Below are positions 32,755 to 39,548 of a stretch of DNA of 64,000 bases, piece by piece (position 1 is the stretch's first letter; each line of letters begins with the position of its first letter). This DNA comes from Caulobacter sp. 17J80-11 (GTDB lineage: Bacteria > Pseudomonadota > Alphaproteobacteria > Caulobacterales > Caulobacteraceae): assembly GCF_014349105.1 (NCBI RefSeq), contig NZ_JACSJI010000010.1, positions 96,803 through 160,802 of the forward strand. Direction: 5' to 3'. Both the position numbers and the translations under genes were made by a program. The notes under the pieces are model-generated. The model saw nothing but the letters and a program-made list of their open reading frames with translations, was not told where the DNA came from and did not search any database.

Positions 32755-32923
32755 CCTTCTCCCCTTGCGGGAGAAGGTGGCGCGCAGAGCGCGCCGGATG
32801 AGGGGTGTTTGCGCGACGCCTGAACCGTCTGGCGCGACCACGCTCCCCATCCTGACGCCGTAGCGCCGGCACCCCTCATCCGGCCGGCTCCGCCGGCCAC
32901 CTTCTCCCGCAAGGGGAGAAGGG
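32755..32923. repeat. Family A palindromic element
   Basis: CCTTCTCCCCTTGCGGGAGA tip, GGATGAGGGGTG interior, mirrored CACCCCTCATCCGGCC and a CTTCTCCCGCAAGGGGAGAA tip. The other part of the gap (32527-32754) is unique, with TTATTTTTGAGAC and GGTTTTCGGGCCTGTTTCGG but no promoter I can define. Confidence 0.8.
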
Positions 32924-32934
32924 ATCAGGACGGC

Positions 32935-33507
32935 TTAGAAATACCGCTCGCCGACGCGCACCGTGTCGCCCGGGGCCACCGGGGTGGAGGAGGTCAGCGG
33001 GTATTCGCGCTCGGCGGTCTCGTTGGCGTGCTTGATGAACACGCGGCGGGTGTCGGCGCGGTAGGTGAAGCCTTCGGCGCGGGCGGCCGCGTTCATGACG
33101 GTGAGCGCGTTGGTGTAGGGGTATTCGCCGGGCTTCTTCACTTCGCCCAGGATGTAGAACGGGCGGTAGTTCAGCACTTCGGTGCTGACCTTGGGGTCCT
33201 TGAGGTAGCCGTCGCGCAGGCGCTCCTCGATGGCGGCCTGCACCTGGGGCACGGTCAGGCCGGCGGCCTTGATCTCGCCGATCAGCGGCATGGACACGGT
33301 CCCGGCGCCGGAGACGACGAACTCGCCCGACAGGGTCTCCTCGCCGAACACGATGACGCGCAGCTTGTCGGCCGCGCCGAGGCGGTATTCGAAGTTCTGG
33401 ACCTGGGCCGAGGTCTCGACGGCCGGGCCCTGGGCCGGCCCCTGCTGGCACCCGGCGACGGCGAAGGCCGACAGGATCGAAAGCAAAGCCAAGAAACGAG
33501 CGAACAT
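32935..33507 (-). CDS. Polysaccharide export lipoprotein (Wza/KpsD family, short form)
   Basis: The 190-residue protein has a lipoprotein signal (LALLSILSAFAVAGC), the Poly_export domain (YRLGAADKLRVIVFGEETLSGEFVVSGAGTVSMPLIGEI) and an SLBB-like domain (FYILGEVKKPGEYPYTNALTVMNAAARAEGF). It should form the outer-membrane end of the export channel together with the Wzc-like kinase. At 190 residues it is about half the length of E. coli Wza and lacks the C-terminal amphipathic barrel, a common form in alphaproteobacteria; the separate barrel at 30703 may supply this part. ATG at 33507 gives the proper lipobox. Confidence 0.9.
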   Translation of the reverse strand: MFARFLALLSILSAFAVAGCQQGPAQGPAVETSAQVQNFEYRLGAADKLRVIVFGEETLSGEFVVSGAGTVSMPLIGEIKAAGLTVPQVQAAIEERLRDGYLKDPKVSTEVLNYRPFYILGEVKKPGEYPYTNALTVMNAAARAEGFTYRADTRRVFIKHANETAEREYPLTSSTPVAPGDTVRVGERYF

Positions 33508-33621
33508 GGAGGTCTCCCCGACGTCAAAGCGAATGCCACGGCGGAGGTTCCGGCGCAACCTGGGCGGGCGGTCGGCGGGGTCGGGAGGGGGAAGCCCGGC
33601 GCTCGCGGGCGCCGAAATGTC

Positions 33622-33650
33622 GTCACCCTCGGGCTTGTCCCGAGGGTGAC
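33622..33650. repeat. Family B core, minimal hairpin
   Basis: GTCACCCTCGGG-CTTGT-CCCGAGGGTGAC: the B core collapsed to a single perfect hairpin, located 25 bases after the phosphatase stop, where it may act as a terminator. Confidence 0.8.
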
Positions 33651-33675
33651 GATAGAAATTGCGACCCCGTGGACT

Positions 33676-34473
33676 CTACGCCCGCGCCTGGATCAGCCGC
33701 TGGTCGGTTCCGTCGAGGCGGACGGCGGTGAGCAGGCCGGTCGCGTAGGCGCCGGTGTCGACGCCGATGCGCCAGCGGGTGAGCTGGGCCTGTTCGACCG
33801 GGGTGTGGCCGTGGACGACGACGTGCTCGGCGGCGCGGGGGGCCGAGATGAACTCGCCGCGGATCCACAGCAGGTCCTTGGGGTCCTGGGCCTCGAGCGG
33901 CACGCCCGGGCGCACGCCGGCGTGGACGAACAGGTAGTCGCCGCGCCGCGTCCACAGCTCCATGCCGCGATAGAGCTCGAGGTGGTCGGCCGGCAGGGCT
34001 TTCGCGAAGGCGTCGCGCGCGGCGGTCCAGGCGGCGGCGTCGGTGCGGCCCGCGGGCGGGCGCACGCCGTAGGCGGCCAGGGTGGCGCCGCCGCCGTGCT
34101 CGGCCCAGGTGGGGCCGAACTCGGGCTGGTCGAGGAACAGCAGCAGGGCCTCCTCGTGGTTGCCCTTCAGCACGGTGACGTCCCAGGCGGGGTCGCGGGT
34201 CAGCTCGATCACGCGCTGGACTACGCCGGCCGAGGCCGGGCCGCGGTCGATCAGGTCGCCGAGGAAGACCAGGGACGGCCGGCCGTCGTGGTCGCTGCGG
34301 TCGTCGGCGATCTTCGTCAGCAAGGCGTCCAGCAGGTCGAGCCGGCCGTGCACGTCGCCGATCGCGTAGACGCGCTCAGGCGACCAGGCCGGCGGCGCCG
34401 GAACGGGCGCGGCCGCGGCGCGCCCGTCGAGACGCCCCACTGGGCGCAAGAACTTCCTCAAGGTCGACAGCAT
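33676..34473 (-). CDS. Metallophosphoesterase, serine/threonine phosphatase-like
   Basis: The 265-residue protein has all calcineurin-type phosphoesterase motifs: GDVHGR, GDLIDRG, GNHE, LFVHAG and VVHGHT, in the order of bacterial PPP-type phosphatases (PrpA/PrpB group). It binds two metal ions and removes phosphate from proteins or small molecules in the cytosol. ATG at 34473 was chosen; a GTG five codons upstream is equally in frame, and neither has a strong ribosome site. The stop is followed by a family B hairpin. The exopolysaccharide genes lie downstream on the same strand, but no link is implied. Confidence 0.88.
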   Translation of the reverse strand: MLSTLRKFLRPVGRLDGRAAAAPVPAPPAWSPERVYAIGDVHGRLDLLDALLTKIADDRSDHDGRPSLVFLGDLIDRGPASAGVVQRVIELTRDPAWDVTVLKGNHEEALLLFLDQPEFGPTWAEHGGGATLAAYGVRPPAGRTDAAAWTAARDAFAKALPADHLELYRGMELWTRRGDYLFVHAGVRPGVPLEAQDPKDLLWIRGEFISAPRAAEHVVVHGHTPVEQAQLTRWRIGVDTGAYATGLLTAVRLDGTDQRLIQARA

Positions 34474-34525
34474 CGCACGCCCACTCACCCCGGCAGGGAG
34501 GATAGCGCAACCGCGGGGCGGCTGT

Positions 34526-34743
34526 CCCCTCTCCCCTTGCGGGAGAGGGAGGGGCCCGCACGCCGGAGCGAAGCGGAGGGCAGTGTGGGAGGGTGAGGGG
34601 TCGCGCCGGACTTTCTCGCCCAGGCGCCTCGTGGCCGACGGGCGGACAGGGCGCGCGACCCCTCACCCTCCCACGCAGACCTCCCCCCGGCCTACGCCGG
34701 GGTCCGGTGCGTGGGTCCCGCCCTCTCCCGCAGGGGGAGAGGG
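34526..34743. repeat. Family A palindromic element, full length
   Basis: Tips CCCTCTCCCCTTGCGGGAGA and CTCTCCCGCAGGGGGAGAGG, interior CGCCGGAGCGAAGCGGAGG and a CCCCCGGCCTACGCCGGGG hairpin. It lies between divergent genes; the remaining AT-richer 34744-34913 is a likely promoter region for the next gene. Confidence 0.85.
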
Positions 34744-34913
34744 AAGAATTACAGTTAACGGCGTCGCAATGAGAATATACGACCCGTTACCAGGATTACT
34801 TTCGTCAACTTCGCGATAACCAAGAACGTCATTGAACAGTTAGGCATAGTCGTTTTCCATTATTTATCGGGGAACCATGTAGAGCCTTCGTCGATTTCCA
34901 CGGCGGAGCTTTC

Positions 34914-35831
34914 ATGGTCGCCAAGCTTTGCAGTAAACAGGTTCGCCGAGGCGCCCCGTTCGGGGCCGTTCTGCTGGCGCTCGCCTTGTCGGCCTGCGCG
35001 ACGACGCAGGGTCCGGATTCGGCGGCGCGCAAGGCCGGCCTGCCCGCGGCCTCTACGTCGATGACGCTGGGCGCGAAGGTCACGGCGCCGGACGGCTTCC
35101 TGAACCTGTGCATGCGCTCGCCGACCGACTGCGCGGTCGAGGACAGCTTCCCGGAGCGGGTGCGGGTGATCGCCGAGGCGCGCGACCTGTCGCGCCAGCG
35201 CTGGCGCGCCCTGTTCAGCCCCCGTTTCGCCGTCCTGGCCGGCGAGAGCCCGGCGGCCGCGACGCCGGTCGTGTTCGCCGAGCTGGCCGACACGCGGCCG
35301 GCCTCGATCGGGCTGGCCTCGTTCGGGCTGAAGGCGGTCGACACGGCGCCCCTGATCGCGCCGGCCGAGCCGCTGGCGCCGGCCATGCCCGCGCCGGAGC
35401 CGGCGGCCGAGGCGGGCCCGGCGATGGCGCTGGATCCGGGCGTGTGGTCGGTGCTGAAGGCCGTCAATCGCGAGATCAACCGCAAGATCCACAAGGCCTC
35501 GGACAAGGACGCCTTCGGGGTCGAGGACTGGTGGGCCGCGCCGCTGTCGCAGGGGCTGAAGCCCAAGGGCGACTGCGAGGACTACGTGCTGGAGAAGCGA
35601 CGCGCCCTGATCGCGCGCGGGGTGCCGGCGGCCAGCCTGTCGATCGCCCTGGTGCGCACGTCGTGGGGCGAGCCGCACGCGGTGCTGCTGGCCTCAACCG
35701 ACCACGGCGACTACGTGCTGGACAACCTGTCGGCCGAGGTGAAGCCGTGGCGCGAGGTCGACTACGCCTGGACCGCGCGGCAGTCGCCGACGGACCTGCT
35801 GACGTGGGTGTCGCTGGAGACGGCGATCTAG
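34914..35831 (+). CDS. Bacterial transglutaminase-like cysteine protease (BTLCP, C93-like)
   Basis: The 305-residue protein starts with a lipoprotein-type signal (FGAVLLALALSACATT). A variable linker rich in Ala/Pro precedes the catalytic domain: VNREINRKIHKASDK, DWWAAPLSQGLKPKGDCEDYVLEKRRAL (C221), WGEPHAVLLAST (His) and YVLDNLSAEVKPW (Asp). LapG, the best known relative, cleaves surface adhesins under c-di-GMP control; the typical partner LapD is not in view. The protein should act in the periplasm, tethered to a membrane. The gene follows an AT-rich presumed promoter stretch. Confidence 0.85.
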   Translation: MVAKLCSKQVRRGAPFGAVLLALALSACATTQGPDSAARKAGLPAASTSMTLGAKVTAPDGFLNLCMRSPTDCAVEDSFPERVRVIAEARDLSRQRWRALFSPRFAVLAGESPAAATPVVFAELADTRPASIGLASFGLKAVDTAPLIAPAEPLAPAMPAPEPAAEAGPAMALDPGVWSVLKAVNREINRKIHKASDKDAFGVEDWWAAPLSQGLKPKGDCEDYVLEKRRALIARGVPAASLSIALVRTSWGEPHAVLLASTDHGDYVLDNLSAEVKPWREVDYAWTARQSPTDLLTWVSLETAI

Positions 35832-35845
35832 GGCTCCCAATGCAC

Positions 35846-35984
35846 GTCACCCTCGGGCTTGTCCCGAGGGCCCAGCCGTCCGCCGCACCACGCCCAGGCC
35901 GTTCGCAGCCGCGCGCCGTGCGGATGAGACGGCGCTGATCGTGCGGGCTGAACCCTGGGCCCTCGGGACAAGCCCGAGGGTGAC
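35846..35984. repeat. Family B core element with long spacer
   Basis: TCACCCTCGGGCTTGTCCCG and GGGCCCTCGGGACAAGCCCG arms, 139 bases in total. It lacks C arms. It lies directly after the transglutaminase-like gene. Confidence 0.8.
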
Positions 35985-36046
35985 GACAAGAGGCGAGGCC
36001 CGGCGCGCACCCTCCCTTCCCTGACCGCCCCTGCTATACAGCCCAG

Positions 36047-36655
36047 GTGAGCACGCTTCGTACTTCCTGGCCGCCGGCCGCGATCGGCGCCGCCCTGTTC
36101 GCGGGCGTGACGGCGATCGTCGCCCTCGCCGGCTTCCTGCAGCTGGCCGCGGCGCCCGAGCGGGAGCCGGCGATCGCCGTCCTGCCGCTGGCCGACACGC
36201 ATCTGGCGCGGGCCGGACGCGCCCTGGCCGAGCCGCCGACGCCGCAGCGCCTGGACGCGGCCGAACGCGAGGCGCGGGCGGCGCTGAAGCTCAGCCCGGC
36301 GCGCACGGAGGCCTGGCTGCAGGTCGCTTACGCCGAGCGGCAGAAGGCGGGCGGCTGGTCGCCGGCGGCGGCGCAGGCGCTGGCGCAGAGCTACCGGGTC
36401 GGACCGCTGGCCCCGGACGTCGGGACCTGGCGGCTGCGGTTCGCGCTGGAGCACTGGGAGAGCCTGACGCCGGAGCTGCGGAAGGCGGCGCTGGCCGAGC
36501 TGGACGCGCTGTGGTCGCGCTATCCGATGCGAAAAGCCCTGAAGGCGACGGCGGCGGAGGTCGGCAGCCCGGCCGGACGGCTGGCCTTCGCGGCGGAGGT
36601 GCGGAGCCTGGAGCGGGCGGCGAGGGCGCGGGCGGCGGCCGACCGCAAGCACTAG
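36047..36655 (+). CDS. Membrane-anchored TPR-like protein, unknown
   Basis: The 202-residue protein has an N-terminal membrane segment (AAIGAALFAGVTAIVALAGFLQLAAA) and helical repeat-like sequence outside (AEREARAALKLSPARTEAWLQVAYAERQKAGGWS, then WRLRFALEHWESL). The start is GTG at 36047. GCTATACA stands only 7 bases upstream, so the transcript may begin at the start codon itself (leaderless), common in Caulobacter. It follows a B repeat. Function is unknown. Related short TPR proteins occur in alphaproteobacterial polysaccharide loci. Confidence 0.65.
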   Translation: MSTLRTSWPPAAIGAALFAGVTAIVALAGFLQLAAAPEREPAIAVLPLADTHLARAGRALAEPPTPQRLDAAEREARAALKLSPARTEAWLQVAYAERQKAGGWSPAAAQALAQSYRVGPLAPDVGTWRLRFALEHWESLTPELRKAALAELDALWSRYPMRKALKATAAEVGSPAGRLAFAAEVRSLERAARARAAADRKH

Positions 36656-36657
36656 AA

Positions 36658-36680
36658 CCCTCTCCCGCAAGGGGAGAGGG
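36658..36680. repeat. Family A minimal hairpin
   Basis: CCCTCTCCCGCAAGGGGAGA plus GGG directly after the TPR-like gene stop; it can work as a terminator hairpin though no T run follows. Confidence 0.75.
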
Positions 36681-36773
36681 AACAGATACGCCGCTCGCCC
36701 GTTAACCCTGATTCAAGCTTCGCCGTTCGCCGAACCTGAGGTATGAACAAAACCTTAACCGTACGGCCCCGCG

Positions 36774-37955
36774 ATGCTCGCTCGAGTGCTGGAAACCGCA
36801 AAACCCTGGGCGCCGCGCGCCGGGGAGACGCACGAGGCGTGGCCCCACGTCGTCGCCGCCTTCGGCATGGCGCTGGTGCTGTGCGTCGGCTGGTTCGCGC
36901 ACGTCCAGGCGCGTGAGGCCGCGCCGCCGTCGGTGCGGCGCGTGGTGGCGCTGTCGGGCGGCGATCTTTCGGAGCGCGGGCTGGACGCCCTGGCCGCAGC
37001 CATGGACCCGGCCATGCGCACCCTGGCGCGGCGGATCGCGCCGGCGCCGGAGGTGGTGCTGGCCGGCGGCGCGCCAATTCCAGGATCTGGGCTGGGGCCG
37101 GATCCGACCGCGGCCCCGCCGCCGCTGGGCTGGCGCGAGCTGACGCCCGACCTGGCGCGGCTGTGGAACGCCGGCATCCCCGTTTCCGCCGAGGCCAACC
37201 CGGCGGCGCGGCCGTTCTTCCTGAAGGCCGCCGACCTGCTGGACGCCAACCGCGCGCTCGATTGCCTGACGGCGGCCGTCTACTACGAGGCCGGCTACGA
37301 GAGCCTCGAGGGCCAGCAGGCGGTCGCCCAGGTGGTGCTGAACCGCATGCGCCATCCGGCCTATCCGAAGACGGTGTGCGGGGTGGTGTTCCAGGGCGCG
37401 GCGCGGACCACCGGCTGCCAGTTCACCTTCACCTGCGACGGCTCGCTGAACCGCACGCCCCAACCGGCGATCTGGCGGCGCGCGCGGCAGGTGGCGGCGG
37501 CGGCGCTGGACGGTTTCGTCATGACCAAGGTGGGCTCGGCGACGCACTATCACGCCGACTATGTCGCGCCGTACTGGGCGCCGACCCTGACCAAGGTGGC
37601 GCAGATCGGCGCGCACATCTTCTATCGCTGGAACGGCGGCGAGGGCCGGCCGGGCGCCTTCACCGGCCTGTGGGCCGGCGGCGAGCCGGCGCTGTACCAG
37701 ACCGCCTTCGATCCGGGCGCGGGCGCCGCCGTCACCCTGGAGCCGGCCGTGCTGGAGGTGGCGTCGCTGGACACGCCGGCGCTGATTTCCGACGCCCCCG
37801 AGCCGGCCCAGAGCGAGGCCGCGCCGGAGGCGCCCGTCGCGGACGCCGCGCCGGCCGTCGCGGCCCCGGCGGCGGCGGCGCCCGCCAAGCCGGAAAAGCC
37901 GCGCCGCGCGCGCGAGACCGGCTGGTCGCGCCTGCCGGTGCGCTCGGACTGGTAG
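36774..37955 (+). CDS. SleB-like cell wall hydrolase
   Basis: The 393-residue protein has an N-terminal membrane anchor (VVAAFGMALVLCVGWFAHVQA) and a central SleB/Hydrolase_2 domain (about 155-290): CLTAAVYYEAGYESLEGQQAVAQVVLNRMRHPAYPKTVCGVVFQG, with E172 as catalytic acid, then CQFTFTCDGS and ATHYHADYVAPYWAP. It cleaves peptidoglycan glycan strands as a lytic transglycosylase or amidase in the periplasm. The C-terminal 80 residues are Ala/Pro-rich and likely disordered. TTAA-N7-TCAA stands at 36702-36716, a near match to a CtrA box, which would suit cell-cycle control of a wall hydrolase. Confidence 0.88.
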   Translation: MLARVLETAKPWAPRAGETHEAWPHVVAAFGMALVLCVGWFAHVQAREAAPPSVRRVVALSGGDLSERGLDALAAAMDPAMRTLARRIAPAPEVVLAGGAPIPGSGLGPDPTAAPPPLGWRELTPDLARLWNAGIPVSAEANPAARPFFLKAADLLDANRALDCLTAAVYYEAGYESLEGQQAVAQVVLNRMRHPAYPKTVCGVVFQGAARTTGCQFTFTCDGSLNRTPQPAIWRRARQVAAAALDGFVMTKVGSATHYHADYVAPYWAPTLTKVAQIGAHIFYRWNGGEGRPGAFTGLWAGGEPALYQTAFDPGAGAAVTLEPAVLEVASLDTPALISDAPEPAQSEAAPEAPVADAAPAVAAPAAAAPAKPEKPRRARETGWSRLPVRSDW

Positions 37956-38035
37956 GCCGTTCCGCCTCCAGCCCGCTCGGCGTGGTGGACGAACCTGGGA
38001 CCCGACGTTCGTCGGGACGGACGGAGTAGAGCGCG

Positions 38036-38344
38036 ATGCCCGCCTATCTGCTGGCCCAGCTGAAGTTCAAGGACCGGGCCGCCTACGGGCGCTACCTGGC
38101 CGCCTTCCCGGCCGTGTTCGCGCGGTACGGCGGGGAGGTGCTGGTCGCCGACGCGCGCCCGCAGGTGCTGGAGGGCGACTGGCCCCACGACAAGGTGGTG
38201 CTGCTGAAGTTCGCCGACGAGGCGGCCGCCCTGCGCTTCCGCGACTCCGACGAATACCAGGCGATCTCCGAGGACCGCCGCGCCGGGGCCGACACGGTCG
38301 CCCTGCTGCTGGCCGGGCTGAGCGACGCGCGGCCGGGCGCGTAA
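38036..38344 (+). CDS. DUF1330 family protein
   Basis: The 102-residue protein has the small ferredoxin-like dimer fold pattern of DUF1330: MPAYLLAQLKFKDRAAYGRYLAAFPAVFARYGGEVLVA, LEGDWPHDKVVLLKFADEAAALRFRDSDEYQAI. It is soluble and cytosolic; its biochemical role is unknown for the family. It lies alone between the SleB-like gene and the pirin gene, followed by a family A/D repeat. Confidence 0.85.
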   Translation: MPAYLLAQLKFKDRAAYGRYLAAFPAVFARYGGEVLVADARPQVLEGDWPHDKVVLLKFADEAAALRFRDSDEYQAISEDRRAGADTVALLLAGLSDARPGA

Positions 38345-38489
38345 CCCCTCACCCTCCCACGCTTCGCCCCAGCCCGCGCCGCGAGCGCGGGCGTTCGTCG
38401 CGGCGATCGACAAATCGTTGTCGATCGCAACCGGCCTGCTCTCGCAGGCCGGCGCTCATCACCCCCGCCCTCTCCCTCTGGGAGAGGGA
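38344..38489. repeat. Family A remnant carrying family D double hairpin, second copy
   Basis: Begins ACCCCTCACCCTCCCACG and ends CCTCTCCCTCTGGGAGAGG. Family D at 38393-38456 matches the copy at 14899 over its first 46 bases, including GATCGACAA-ATCG-TTGTCGATC; its second hairpin is GGCCTGC-TCTC-GCAGGCC. Confidence 0.8.
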
Positions 38490-38558
38490 AAAGTGACGGG
38501 CGGGCGCCGAGGGCGCGCTTCGCGTGTTCTTTCTGGCAGGCCTCCACGGAACGCAGAC

Positions 38559-39455
38559 ATGATCGAACTGGTGATCCCCGCGCGGCGCAAGGACCTGGGC
38601 GGGTTCGAGGTGGGGCGGGTGCTGCCCTTCGCCCAGCGGCGGATGGTCGGGCCCTTCACCTTCTTCGACCACATGGGTCCGGTGACCCTGCCGCCGAACA
38701 TTCCGCGCACCACCGACGTGCGCCCGCACCCGCACATCGGCCTGGCCACGGTCACCTACCTGCTGGACGGCGAGCTGACCCACCGCGACAGCCTGGGCGT
38801 GGAGCAGGTGATCCGGCCGGGCGAGGTCAACTGGATGACGGCCGGGCGCGGCATCAGCCACTCCGAGCGGTTCGAGGGCATGCGCGCCCACGGCGGCTTC
38901 ATGGACGGCATCCAGGCCTGGGTGGCCCTGCCGGAAGCCGACGAGGAGATGGCGCCGGCCTTCGATCACTACGGCGCGGACGCCCTGCCCCGCTTCGGCG
39001 AGCCGGGCGTGGAGGCGCGGCTGATCGCCGGCGAGGCCTATGGCGTGAAGAATGCGGTGAAGACCCGCTCGCCGATGTTCTACGTGCACGCCGACCTGGC
39101 CGCCGGGGCGAGCCTGGGCCTGCCGGAGGGCCATCCGGAGCGGGCGGCGTTCGTCGCGCGCGGGCGGATCGAGGTGGAGGGCCAGGAATACGGCGTCGGC
39201 CAGATGGTGGTGTTCGGCCCGCAGGCGGGCCCGGCGCTCCGGGCGCTGGAGGCCTCGAGCGTGCTGCTGCTGGGCGGCGAGCCGCTGGGGCCGCGGCACA
39301 TCTGGTGGAACTTCGTCTCGTCCAGCCGCGAGCGGATCGAGCAGGCCAAGGCCGACTGGAAGGCCGGGCGGATCCCGCTGCCCACGCTGGACAATCAGGA
39401 GTTCATCCCCCTGCCCGAAGACCCGCCGAAGCCGACGCCGGAGCCGATGTCCTGA
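38559..39455 (+). CDS. Pirin family protein
   Basis: The 298-residue bicupin has the pirin metal site: PHPHIGLATVTYLLDGELTHRDSLG (two His, then further His) and WMTAGRGISHSER, with a C-terminal cupin (EQVIRPGEVNWM...PEREFV region replaced by ERAAFVARGRIEVEG). Pirins bind iron; bacterial members often have quercetinase-like dioxygenase activity or regulate metabolic enzymes. It is cytosolic. The C-terminal EPLGPRHIWWNFVSSSRERIEQAKADW is standard. ATG at 38559 follows the end of the repeat; the upstream frame through the repeat is not coding. Confidence 0.9.
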   Translation: MIELVIPARRKDLGGFEVGRVLPFAQRRMVGPFTFFDHMGPVTLPPNIPRTTDVRPHPHIGLATVTYLLDGELTHRDSLGVEQVIRPGEVNWMTAGRGISHSERFEGMRAHGGFMDGIQAWVALPEADEEMAPAFDHYGADALPRFGEPGVEARLIAGEAYGVKNAVKTRSPMFYVHADLAAGASLGLPEGHPERAAFVARGRIEVEGQEYGVGQMVVFGPQAGPALRALEASSVLLLGGEPLGPRHIWWNFVSSSRERIEQAKADWKAGRIPLPTLDNQEFIPLPEDPPKPTPEPMS

Positions 39456-39468
39456 TCCATTTGTTTGC

Positions 39469-39540
39469 GCATTTTCCGCGCCGAACCGGCGTCCACTTCG
39501 GCTGAAAATGCTCTCTGCGTCCGCCTCGGCTGAAATGCCG
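39469..39540. repeat. REP-like element with partial tandem copy
   Basis: GCATTTTCCGCGCCGAA pairs imperfectly with TTCGGCTGAAAATGC, and GCGTCC(A/G)C(T/C)TCGGCTGAAA(A)TGC is then repeated once. It occupies the 93-base gap between the convergent pirin and kinase genes and resembles the GCATTTTC...GAAAATGC repeats common in other alphaproteobacteria. Confidence 0.6.
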
Positions 39541-39548
39541 GACGATCG

